7,414 nt of DNA from Candidatus Bipolaricaulota bacterium. GTDB lineage: Bacteria; Bipolaricaulota; Bipolaricaulia; Bipolaricaulales; Bipolaricaulaceae. This document shows positions 1-6,033 of this stretch, in pieces. Location: assembly GCA_021163465.1 (NCBI GenBank), contig JAGGWU010000123.1:1-7414 (forward strand), read 5' to 3'. Every line of letters starts with the position of its first letter. Position 1 is the stretch's first letter. A model generated the notes under the pieces. It searched no databases. It saw nothing but the letters and a program-made list of their open reading frames with translations, and was not told where the DNA came from. Made by a program: the position numbers and the translations under genes.

Positions 1-591
1 GAGGAGTTCACCGAGGACGTGCAGAAGGGGGCCAGCGTGGTTCCCTTGGGGACGAGCTACACCGCGGCCTCTACCCTCGTGCTTTTCCGCAAGCGGGTGG
101 TGTGGCTTCTGCTCTTGGCCCTGGCGGGGTTCCTCTCGGGGAGCGTCATCTCCGCCTTCGAGGAGGTGTTGGGGAAGGTGATCGCCCTGGCCGCCTTCAT
201 CCCTGTCCTCATCGACACGGGGGGGAATACCGGCACCCAATCCGCCACCCTCATCATCCGCGCCATCGCCACCGGGGAGCTAACCCTCAGGCGGTGGTTA
301 TCGGTGGTGGCCAAGGAGTCGGCGGTGGGGATCCTCTTGGGGACGGCCCTGGGGAGCGTCCTTTATCTTTGGAGCTACATCTGGAAGGGGGATTTGCGGG
401 TGAGCACGGCCGTGGGGCTTGCGGTGGTGTTCATCGTGCTCTTCGCCAACTTGGTGGGGAGCCTTCTCCCCATCCTCCTCACCAAGCTCCGCCTGGACCC
501 GGCGGTGGTGAGCAGCCCCCTGATAACCACGGTGATGGACGTCACCGGCCTCCTCATCTACTTCGGCATCGCCACCGCCATCATCTCCTGA
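1..591 (+). CDS. mgtE: Magnesium channel/transporter MgtE, C-terminal membrane domain (5' end outside window)
   Basis: The frame is open from the first base and ends at TGA 589-591, so the gene starts upstream; the GTG at 19 is internal. MgtE is an inner-membrane Mg2+ channel whose cytoplasmic N and CBS domains sense Mg2+; those domains would lie to the left of the window. What is seen is the connecting stretch (EEFTEDVQKGASVVPLGTSY) followed by about five hydrophobic segments. The family hallmark FIPVLIDTGGNTGTQSAT is followed by IIRAIATGEL. Near the end comes SPLITTVMDVTGLLIYF, whose Asp (residue 180 counted from base 1) corresponds to the ion-selectivity Asp of characterised MgtE proteins. 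The C-terminal domain looks complete and undamaged, unlike the DNA right after it. The TGA is in frame with the next (moaB-like) remnant, 36 nt on. No function linked to the following Mo/W remnants is implied. Confidence 0.93.
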   Translation, partial: EEFTEDVQKGASVVPLGTSYTAASTLVLFRKRVVWLLLLALAGFLSGSVISAFEEVLGKVIALAAFIPVLIDTGGNTGTQSATLIIRAIATGELTLRRWLSVVAKESAVGILLGTALGSVLYLWSYIWKGDLRVSTAVGLAVVFIVLFANLVGSLLPILLTKLRLDPAVVSSPLITTVMDVTGLLIYFGIATAIIS

Positions 592-627
592 TCCCAAGGC
601 AACTGGCGCGTCGCGCCCCCGGGACCG

Positions 628-735
628 CATACTCCCGGACACGAGCATCTTCGGGTCGAGAAGGTGAAATGCTATGTGATCACCGTAAGCGATTCCCGCA
701 CCGCGGAGACGGATGAGGGCGGGAAGCCGATCGCG
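628..735 (+). pseudogene. moaB: moaB/mogA N-terminal remnant (Mo-cofactor biosynthesis)
   Basis: Reading the frame that contains GTG 664 gives HEHLRVEKVKCYVITVSDSR followed by TAETDEGGKPIADAF. The KCYVITVSDSRTAETDEGGK part is the typical beginning of MoaB/MogA, the family that adenylylates molybdopterin. The recognisable homology begins before GTG 664 (EHLRVEKV is also MoaB-like), yet no ATG or GTG lies upstream in frame before the mgtE stop, so the original start seems lost. After about 30 residues the reading frame passes without a break into MoaA sequence, with the junction somewhere in KPIADAFGR. Roughly 130 residues of a normal MoaB, including the rest of the fold, are absent. The ribosome-binding site is unconvincing (GAGAAG abuts the GTG). 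I read this as a fragment joined to moaA by deletion, not a working fusion. Confidence 0.72.
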
Positions 736-1049
736 GATGCCTTCGGCCGGGAGATCACCTACCACCGGGTCTCGGTGGGCGACCGCTGCGACCTCCGCTG
801 CATCTACTGCCGGGCCGGGGCTCCGACCCTCTCCCCAAGCGGGACCTTTTGCGCTTCTAGGGGATCGTGGAGGCGGTGCGGGTAGGAGTAAACGGGGTGC
901 GACGGGTGCGGCTCACCGGGGGGAGCCGCTCCTCAGGCGGGATATCGTGCGGCTGGTGGGGATGCTGCGGGAGCGGTGCGACCTCCAGGACCTCTCCCTT
1001 ACCACCAGGGCCCTGGCTCGCCCACATGGCCCGGGAGCTAAAGCGGGCG
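736..1049 (+). pseudogene. moaA: moaA remnant (radical-SAM GTP 3',8-cyclase), multiply frameshifted
   Basis: MoaA performs the first committed step of molybdopterin synthesis. The N-terminal signature FGREITYHRVSVGDRCDLRC continues IYCR, giving the radical-SAM cysteines C-x3-C-x2-C at bases 787-810. The frame then breaks. Between 811 and 837 it shifts so that KRDLLRF (837-857) is followed by TAG 858-860, where a Glu codon would be expected, and then GIVEAVRVGVNGVRRVRLTG. At about 918-924 a run of six G stands where seven are needed for LTGGEP, so EPLLRRDIVRLVGMLRERCD, then LQDLSLTT, reads in another frame. After LTT the NG is lost and a further shift gives LAHMARELKRA. The remaining two thirds of MoaA, including the C-terminal [4Fe-4S] cysteines, is missing where MoeA sequence begins. 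No intact product is possible. Confidence 0.82.
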
Positions 1050-1506
1050 AGGGCCTTCGGGAGGTCCTGGAGCGGGCCCTGGAGGAGGCGGACTTGGTGG
1101 TGATCTCCGGGGGATCGTCGGTGGGAGTCAGGGACCTCGCCCTCGCCGTGTTGGGGTCCCTGGGGGAGGTGCTCCTCCAGGGGCTGTGGATGAAGCCGGG
1201 GAAGCCCACCATCATCGCCCAGGCGGAGGGGAAGCCCGTGGTGTGGGCCAAGGTGATCGTTCCCATCGTGGAGCGGCTCCTGGGGGTGCGAACCAGCCGC
1301 GGCGTCCCCGGGTCCCCGCGGTCCTCGCGGAGGGGTTCGCCTCCGCCAAAGGGATGTGGGAGTTCGTCCGGGTAAGGCTGGAGGAGACCGAGGAAGGCAC
1401 CTCCGTGATCCTCCTCCCGGGGGGTTCCAGCCGCCTCTCCACCTTGCTTTTCGCCGACGGGATCCTGGAAGTCCCGGAGGTGGAGTTCATCCCCCAGGGG
1501 CGGTGA
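1050..1506 (+). pseudogene. moeA: moeA remnant (molybdopterin molybdenumtransferase), C-terminal part
   Basis: MoeA inserts molybdate into adenylylated molybdopterin. The frame starting near 1049 gives GLREVLERALEEADLVVISG, then GSSVGVRDL, and later WMKPGKPTIIAQAEGKPVV. These are MoeA domain III motifs (usual forms ADLVVISGGVSVGDYD and MKPGKP). The first Asp of the SVGDxD motif is Val here. After GKPVV (about 1243) the conserved GLPGNPVS segment is gone and the sequence resumes at WAKVIVPIVERLLG, consistent with an in-frame deletion of about nine codons. A one-base shift near 1285-1295 moves the frame for domain IV: PAVLAEGFASAKGMWEFVRV, then RLEETEEG, then LSTLLFADGILEVPE, ending at TGA 1504-1506. 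Domains I-II are absent. The 3' end overlaps the convergent tup remnant by 20 bp, so the original 3' end probably survives. Confidence 0.82.
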
Positions 1507-1911
1507 GTTCCAGCACCTCCACGATCCTCCCCTCCTCCAGGCGGACGATCCTGTCGTCCAGCCTCTGGGCTTGGGAGGGGTCGCGGGTGGAGAGGACCAA
1601 CGCCCGGGCCAACGCCACCCGCTGGGCCTCTCCCCGGGAGAGTGACGATGCCCGCCGGAAAGGGAAGCCGCCGAGCCCCACCGTCTCCAGCGCCGCCTCC
1701 ACCCGCCTCTCCATGCGAGTGGGGGGGGCAGGCCGATCCCCAACGCCGGAGCCCCCGGGCACCGCCGCGATCCGCCGTCGGGCCTCCACCCCGAGAACTA
1801 AGGGGGTGATGAGCACCAGCTGCGAGATCACCATCGCCCGGGGGGTCCAGAGCAATCCCTTGAACGGCCCCGCCTCGCTCAAAAGGAGCAACACCAAGAG
1901 TCCCACCACCG
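1487..1911 (-). pseudogene. Tungstate ABC transporter remnant: TupB permease piece fused to TupC-like ATPase pieces
   Basis: On the minus strand one open frame of about 140 codons reads as two proteins stitched together. Residues 1-41 (VVGLLVLLLLSEAGPF, then LLWTPRAMVISQLVLITPLV) resemble an internal permease segment of TupB/WtpB-type tungstate or molybdate importers. From residue 42 (EARRRIAAV) it is an ABC ATPase, with RVEAALETVGLGG and the signature loop SSLSRGEAQRVALARALV. It then jumps straight to STRDPSQAQRLDDRIVRLEE GRIVEV, the region around and after the switch His, which is Arg here (STRD for STHD). Walker A lay before EARRRIA and Walker B after LARALV; both are missing, so it cannot hydrolyse ATP. 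No intact start is visible. The stop (1487-1489) overlaps the moeA end. Assignment to tungstate rather than molybdate rests on permease wording and context only. Confidence 0.7.
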
Positions 1912-2133
1912 AGGGACGCCCACGCCGGCACCCCGGGACGCCAGGTGAGCCTCCTGGATCGGGCGGAGATCCGGGTGGGGGAGGTCCGGCTCCGGGTGAC
2001 CCAGATCGGGAAGCCCTGTCACGAGGGTTGTGCCATCAGGGAGATGGTGGGGGACTGCATCATGCCCCGGGTGGGGGTGTTCGCCGCCGTGGTGGCCGGG
2101 GGATCCAGTGCGGCTCATGAAAGCGACGCGTAA
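1912..2133 (+). pseudogene. MOSC-domain protein, C-terminal remnant
   Basis: MOSC (molybdenum cofactor sulfurase C-terminal) domains handle sulfur or Moco chemistry. The frame reads DAHAGTPGRQVSLLDRAEI, then RVGEVRLRVTQIGKPCHEGC followed by AIREMVGDCIMPRVGVFAAV. The GDAHAG-type, IGKxCHxxCAI and GDCxMPRxGxFA motifs are those of small MOSC proteins. The GTG at 1945 would give only 62 residues and lies inside homologous sequence, so it is not a real start. The N-terminal part (about 30 residues before DAHAG) is absent and abuts the 5' edge of the minus-strand TupB piece, so one deletion probably removed both 5' ends and their shared regulatory region. Near the end the expected GG-x-V-R-P-G-D ending is found only after a frame change (DPVRLMKATRNG in another frame). 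Stop TAA 2131-2133 lies within the heptamer repeat. Confidence 0.72.
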
Positions 2134-2152
2134 CGGGTGACGCGTGACGTGT
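2125..2152. repeat. Tandem heptamer repeat, four units
   Basis: Four consecutive 7-bp units are seen: GACGCGT, AACGGGT, GACGCGT, GACGTGT. The consensus is RACGBGT. The array overlaps the stop codon of the MOSC remnant and ends 1 bp before the hairpin at 2154. It is imperfect, GC-rich and shows no link to a gene function. Confidence 0.75.
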
Positions 2153-2153
2153 C

Positions 2154-2180
2154 ATCGTTCTGGGCGAGAACGATCTTCTT
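2154..2180 (+). terminator. Terminator-like hairpin upstream of gltX
   Basis: A perfect 8-bp stem, ATCGTTCT (2154-2161) and AGAACGAT (2167-2174), encloses the 5-nt loop GGGCG and is followed by CTTCTT. The T tract is interrupted, so termination strength is doubtful. It would end transcription from the decayed Mo/W locus. TATAAA at 2180-2185 directly after it could be a -10 element for gltX, but no convincing -35 box is present at the right distance. Confidence 0.45.
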
Positions 2181-2215
2181 ATAAAGGGGTGGGGGAAACG
2201 CTAAAATCCAACGTT

Positions 2216-3526
2216 ATGTCGAACGTGAGAGTGAGATTCGCGCCTAGTCCTACGGGATACTTGCACGTGGGGGGAGCACGGACGGCCCTGTTCAATTGGC
2301 TCTTCGCCCGACATCACGGGGGGACGTTCATCCTCAGGATCGAGGACACCGACCGCACCCGCTCCACCGAGGAGGCCATCGACCAGATAAAGGAGTCCCT
2401 GAGCTGGCTCGGCCTGGACTGGGACGAGTACTACCGCCAGACGGACCGGCTGGAGCGCCACCGGGAGATCGCTGAGGAGCTTCTCGCAAAGGGCGCCGCC
2501 TACGAATCCGAGGGCGCGGTGTGGTTCCGGGCCCCACGGTCCGGGACCACCGCGGTGGAGGACCTGATCCTGGGGCGGGTGGAGTTCTCCAACTCCGAGT
2601 TCAAGGACTTCGTGATCCTGCGTTCCGACCGGACCCCCACCTACAATTTCGCCTGTGTGGTGGACGACCACGACATGGGGATGACCCACGTGATCCGGGG
2701 AGACGAGCACTTGAACAACACCCCCAAACAGCTCTGGATCTACGAGGCGCTGGGGTGGGATCCGCCGGCCTTCGCCCATATCCCCCTGATCCTGGGTCCG
2801 GACCGGACCAAGCTCTCCAAGCGCCACGGGGCCGTGTCGGTGCTGGAGTACCGCCGGCGGGGGTTCCTCCCCGAGGCGTTGGTCAACTTCCTCGCCCGGC
2901 TGGGGTGGTCCCGCGGGGACCAGGAGATCTTCACCCGGGAGGAGCTCATCCGCCATTTCGACCTCGATGGGGTGCGGAGTTCCGCCGCCGTGTTCGACGA
3001 AGCCAAGCTCCTCTGGCTCAACCACGAGTGGCTGAAGCGGACCGATCCGGAGAGGTTGGCGGATCTCCTGGCGGAGTACATCGTCCAGGAAGGGGTGGCG
3101 ACCAGGGAGGCCGTCGCGGCCCTGGGGAGGGAGCGGTTGATGCGGGCGGCGGAGCTTTTGCGGGAGCGCAACAAGACCCTTGTGGACATGGCCCACGCCG
3201 CCCGGTTCCTCTTCCCCGGTGAGCTCCCCGTCCCCGAGGGGGCGGAGAAGTTCTTCGTCCCGGAGATCGCCGCCCCCCTGGAGGAGATCGCCGCGGCGCT
3301 GGAGGGGCTGGAGGAGTTCACGCCTCAAGCGGTGGAGGAGTGCATCCGGGGGAAGCTGGCGGAGCTGGGCCTTAAGTTGAAGCAGGTGGCGCAGCCTATC
3401 CGGGTGGCGGTGTCCGGGAGGACGGTGGGGCCGGGGCTCTTCGATCTTCTGGCGTTGGCGGGGAAGGAGCTTGTGGTGGGGAGGCTGCGGGCGGCTTCCC
3501 GCCGGTTACGAGGGGGCGTAGAATAG
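2216..3526 (+). CDS. gltX: Glutamyl-tRNA synthetase (class I aminoacyl-tRNA synthetase)
   Basis: This cytoplasmic enzyme charges tRNA with glutamate. I choose ATG 2216 (MSNVRVRFAPSPTG, 436 residues) because homology to the family begins there; an upstream in-frame GTG at 2144 lies in hairpin sequence. The Rossmann fold carries the HIGH-type motif SPTGYLHVGGART (residues 11-23) and RIEDTDRTRS (41-50). VVDDHDMGMTHVIRGDEHLN lies at 148-167, and the KMSKS-type motif TKLSKRHG at 198-205. The C-terminal anticodon-binding region includes LKQVAQPIRVAVSGRTVGPG (388-407). The protein is shorter than the usual 460-490 residues: after LLAKGAAYESEG (89-100) it goes directly to AVWFRAP, lacking the roughly 40-residue stretch that in many GluRSs holds a CxC zinc-binding motif. 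No clean Shine-Dalgarno is seen at 5-10 nt; a G-rich run sits about 18 nt upstream. The frame is intact throughout. Confidence 0.95.
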   Translation: MSNVRVRFAPSPTGYLHVGGARTALFNWLFARHHGGTFILRIEDTDRTRSTEEAIDQIKESLSWLGLDWDEYYRQTDRLERHREIAEELLAKGAAYESEGAVWFRAPRSGTTAVEDLILGRVEFSNSEFKDFVILRSDRTPTYNFACVVDDHDMGMTHVIRGDEHLNNTPKQLWIYEALGWDPPAFAHIPLILGPDRTKLSKRHGAVSVLEYRRRGFLPEALVNFLARLGWSRGDQEIFTREELIRHFDLDGVRSSAAVFDEAKLLWLNHEWLKRTDPERLADLLAEYIVQEGVATREAVAALGRERLMRAAELLRERNKTLVDMAHAARFLFPGELPVPEGAEKFFVPEIAAPLEEIAAALEGLEEFTPQAVEECIRGKLAELGLKLKQVAQPIRVAVSGRTVGPGLFDLLALAGKELVVGRLRAASRRLRGGVE

Positions 3527-3557
3527 GGCGGCAAAATTTTTAAGAAAGGGGCCGGAA

Positions 3558-5234
3558 ATGAAGATGCCGTTTTGCGTAAGTGTCCTTCTCCTCTCGGTTT
3601 CCTTCCTCGCGTTGGGGGTCGAGGAGGTCACGGTCTCGCTTTCCCCCGTTCCCGCGCACGAGCTGGGGCCTTGGGCCGCGGGGGAGGCGGTCTTCCGGCT
3701 TTATCCTTCCCTGGAGCGGCCGCTTAAGCGGCAGGGGCCCGAGCCTGCCTTGTCCCTCTTCGGAGTCCTCAAGCTGGGAGGGGATGAATACCCCCTGATG
3801 TTCGCGGTCCTTACGGACAATACCCCCTATCTGGCGGTGGACTTCGACCGCGACGGCGTGCTCTCCGCGACGGAAGGCCGGCGGGGAAGCCCTGTCTCGG
3901 AGGAGGAGTGGCTCTGGCACTTAAGCTTCACCGTCCACGGACGGCCCTATGAACTCTCCATCGTCTGGCCCGCGGGCCGGGGGTTCCTTTTCCTCATCGG
4001 CCAAACCCCCATGAAGGGGGAGCTCAAGCTGGATGGGAAGGCGTACACCTTCGTCCTTGTGGATGCCGACGTGAACGGCAATTACAACGATGAGGCCGAT
4101 TTCTACGTGGTGGACGTGGACGGGGATGGGGTGCTACACGGGGACGAGGGGGAACACGAGGTCTTTTCCCTCGAGGAACCCTTCACCATCGGCGAGACCT
4201 CCTTTAGGCTCGCCGAGGTTTCCCCGGATGGAAGTACCGTGAGGGTGGTTCCCACCGAATACGTCCCGCCGAAGGTTCCCCTCTACATCGGGGCCGAAGC
4301 CCCGGACTTTTCATTCGAGAGCCTGCAAGGGGAGGAGATTTCCCTCTCACAATATCGGGGGAAGGTAGTGCTGTTGGACTTCTGGGCCTCCTGGTGCCTT
4401 CCCTGCGTGGTGGCCATGCCGAAGATGAAAAGCCTTTATGAGGCCTATCACGACAAGGGCCTGGAAATCATCGGGGTAAACCTTGACCTATCCCGGGAGC
4501 AGGCCCTGGACTTCGTCCAGCACTTTGAGCTTCCTTGGCCCCAGTATTGGGACGGCAAAGGTTACGACAGCGAACTCGCTGTGCTCTTCCGTGTTAAGGC
4601 GATCCCCATGCTTTACCTCATCGACCAGCAGGGCATAATCCGGGGAAAGTGGCTCGGCCTGGCGGAAGAGGAGGTCAAAAGGACGATCGAGGAGCTCCTT
4701 GGGCTGGGTTTTGAGGAAGGCAACCGAGAAAAGGAGCAAGGGGAGGTTGTGATCTCCCCCCGACCCATCCTTTCCCTTCGGGTTCCACCGCGTCTTTCCC
4801 TTTCCGCCACATACACCGGGGAGGTCCCCCTTAACCTGGAGCTGCGGAACATCTCTTCCTACGAGGCCAAGGACTTGAAGGTAAGTTTGGAAGGGGTTCC
4901 CGAGGGGGTAGGCCTCGAAACCGTGACCGTAGAAGGTCTCAAACCGGGGGAGTCCATCGACGTCACCCTCTCCCTAAGTGTGCGGGATCTCGAGCCCGGG
5001 GAGTATCCCTTGACGATAAGGGTGACTTACAACTACTGTCCCAACGAAGAAGCCTGTTTCAAGATTGACCAGGATGCCCCCCTTCTCTTGGTGGTCAGTG
5101 CCCCGGCCGGTTCGACCTCCGACAAGGCCGCCTCGGGAACGCCGGAGGCCTCGGCTGGAAAGGGAATTCCCTGGATCATCTTTGCAGGAGTGGGGGTTCT
5201 GCTGGTTCTGGTGCTGTTTGTCTTGTTCGGCTGA
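3558..5234 (+). CDS. Exported TlpA/ResA-like thiol-disulfide protein with EF-hand-like loops and C-terminal membrane anchor
   Basis: The protein has 558 residues. ATG 3558 is preceded by AAAGGGG (3545-3551). Residues 1-20 (MKMPFCVSVLLLSVSFLALG) form a signal peptide. Residues 25-235 are a region I do not recognise, carrying three Asp/Asn-rich loops: DFDRDGVLSATE (95-106), DADVNGNYNDE (169-179) and DVDGDGVLHGDE (186-197). The first and third match the EF-hand-type calcium loop DxDxDG. Residues 241-385 are a TlpA-like thioredoxin fold: GAEAPDFSFESLQGEEISLS, then VVLLDFWASWCLPC with the redox pair C280/C283, and cis-Pro 350 (KAIPMLYLID). Residues 405-513 are a beta-rich NEW3/CARDB-like domain containing C494 and C500. 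Residues 537-557 are a hydrophobic anchor. It should act outside the cytoplasmic membrane in disulfide exchange; substrates are unknown. uppP follows 8 nt downstream, probably cotranscribed, while gltX ends 31 nt upstream with no terminator between. Confidence 0.85.
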   Translation: MKMPFCVSVLLLSVSFLALGVEEVTVSLSPVPAHELGPWAAGEAVFRLYPSLERPLKRQGPEPALSLFGVLKLGGDEYPLMFAVLTDNTPYLAVDFDRDGVLSATEGRRGSPVSEEEWLWHLSFTVHGRPYELSIVWPAGRGFLFLIGQTPMKGELKLDGKAYTFVLVDADVNGNYNDEADFYVVDVDGDGVLHGDEGEHEVFSLEEPFTIGETSFRLAEVSPDGSTVRVVPTEYVPPKVPLYIGAEAPDFSFESLQGEEISLSQYRGKVVLLDFWASWCLPCVVAMPKMKSLYEAYHDKGLEIIGVNLDLSREQALDFVQHFELPWPQYWDGKGYDSELAVLFRVKAIPMLYLIDQQGIIRGKWLGLAEEEVKRTIEELLGLGFEEGNREKEQGEVVISPRPILSLRVPPRLSLSATYTGEVPLNLELRNISSYEAKDLKVSLEGVPEGVGLETVTVEGLKPGESIDVTLSLSVRDLEPGEYPLTIRVTYNYCPNEEACFKIDQDAPLLLVVSAPAGSTSDKAASGTPEASAGKGIPWIIFAGVGVLLVLVLFVLFG

Positions 5235-5242
5235 CGGTTGCA

Positions 5243-6013
5243 ATGGGGCGCTATCTTATCCTTGGAGTAGTGCAAGGACTCACGGAGTTCCTTCCGGTAA
5301 GCAGTTCGGCTCATTTAGTGTTCGGTAAGGCCCTCCTTGGCCTAAATCCTCCGGGGACCATATTGGAAGGGGTGCTCCATCTTGGGACCTTGCTTGCGGT
5401 CATCCTCTGCTTCCGTCGGGAGATCGCGGAGCTTGTGGTAGGGATTGCGAAGGGGGAGGCGAAAAGCCTCCGGTATCTTTTCTTTCTTCTTTTGGGCACG
5501 GCCCCCGTGGTCTTGGTCGGGCTCCTTTTCCGGGAAGAGATAGAGCGTGCCTTCTCGGCGCCGCGAATGGCGGGGGGTTTGCTTTTGGTTACCGGGGCCT
5601 TGCTTTTGTCCGCGGAGCGGGTCCGAAAAAGGGGGGTGGAAAGGGCACTTGGTTTGTGGACGGCGCTTGGGGTGGGGATCGCCCAAGCGGCTGCCCTTCT
5701 GCCGGGGATATCCCGTTCCGGGGCCACCATTTCGGTGGGGATCTTGTTGGGACTAAATGTCCGTGAGGCAGTGAGGTTTTCGTTTCTCTTGGCCATCCCT
5801 GCCATCGGTGGCGCAAGCCTATTTTCCGTGCTTTGTCGACCCCATGGAACAGGGATCGTAAATGCTCAAGGGTTGATTGTAGGGGGGATGGCAGCTTTCC
5901 TCAGCGGAGTAGCAGCGATCAAGACGCTCCTTGTGTTCCTTTCCCGGGGGAGGCTTTTCCCCTTCGCTTTTTATTGTTTCCTGGTGGGGCTTTTGGCCTT
6001 GATTTTGGCATAA
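5243..6013 (+). CDS. uppP: Undecaprenyl-diphosphatase UppP (BacA family)
   Basis: UppP removes one phosphate from undecaprenyl diphosphate at the membrane, recycling the lipid carrier for peptidoglycan and other wall polymers, and its overproduction gives bacitracin resistance. The 256-residue product is slightly shorter than the usual 260-280. The first family motif, QGLTEFLPVSSSAHL (residues 11-25), contains the (E/Q)xxxE pair Q11/E15 and a conserved His 24. The second, PGISRSGAT (154-162), contains the catalytic-type R158. Between and after them are about seven to eight hydrophobic helices, ending LVGLLALILA. ATG 5243 is chosen because the family begins at about this point (MGRYLILGVVQGLTEFLPVS). 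No strong Shine-Dalgarno precedes it; with only 8 nt after the upstream stop, translational coupling to the TlpA-like gene is likely. The frame is intact. Confidence 0.96.
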   Translation: MGRYLILGVVQGLTEFLPVSSSAHLVFGKALLGLNPPGTILEGVLHLGTLLAVILCFRREIAELVVGIAKGEAKSLRYLFFLLLGTAPVVLVGLLFREEIERAFSAPRMAGGLLLVTGALLLSAERVRKRGVERALGLWTALGVGIAQAAALLPGISRSGATISVGILLGLNVREAVRFSFLLAIPAIGGASLFSVLCRPHGTGIVNAQGLIVGGMAAFLSGVAAIKTLLVFLSRGRLFPFAFYCFLVGLLALILA

Positions 6014-6033
6014 CCCTTGCCGGCCGTTCCAGG

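Noticed and set aside
592..663. Moco riboswitch upstream of the moaB remnant
   Set aside because: Only 72 nt separate the mgtE stop from GTG 664, part of it still reads as MoaB-like protein, and no strong hairpins are evident.
787..986. 10-bp direct repeat TGCGACCTCC at 787-796 and 977-986
   Set aside because: Both copies lie in moaA-derived coding sequence (RCDL in each) and are short enough to be chance; it does not coincide with a clear deletion junction.
913..1743. 276-codon minus-strand open frame opposite moeA
   Set aside because: No recognisable motif; MoeA domains III and IV are clearly readable on the plus strand.
1356..2120. 254-codon plus-strand open frame
   Set aside because: It is mostly Arg/Pro/Gly/Ser shadow sequence opposite the tup remnant; the real homology lies on the minus strand and, after 1912, in the MOSC frame.
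628..2133. Explaining all breaks as sequencing error
   Set aside because: Homopolymer slips could be errors, but loss of whole protein segments (Walker A and B, GLPGNP region, most of MoaB) cannot, and flanking genes of over 1 kb show no frame errors.
2180..2185. TATAAA as a confident gltX promoter
   Set aside because: No acceptable -35 box 16-18 bp upstream; that position falls inside the terminator hairpin. Mentioned only as a possibility.
2201..3328. 375-codon open frame on the minus strand
   Set aside because: It is antisense to gltX throughout, rich in Pro/Gly/Val/Leu in the way of shadow frames in GC-rich DNA, and shows no domain wording.
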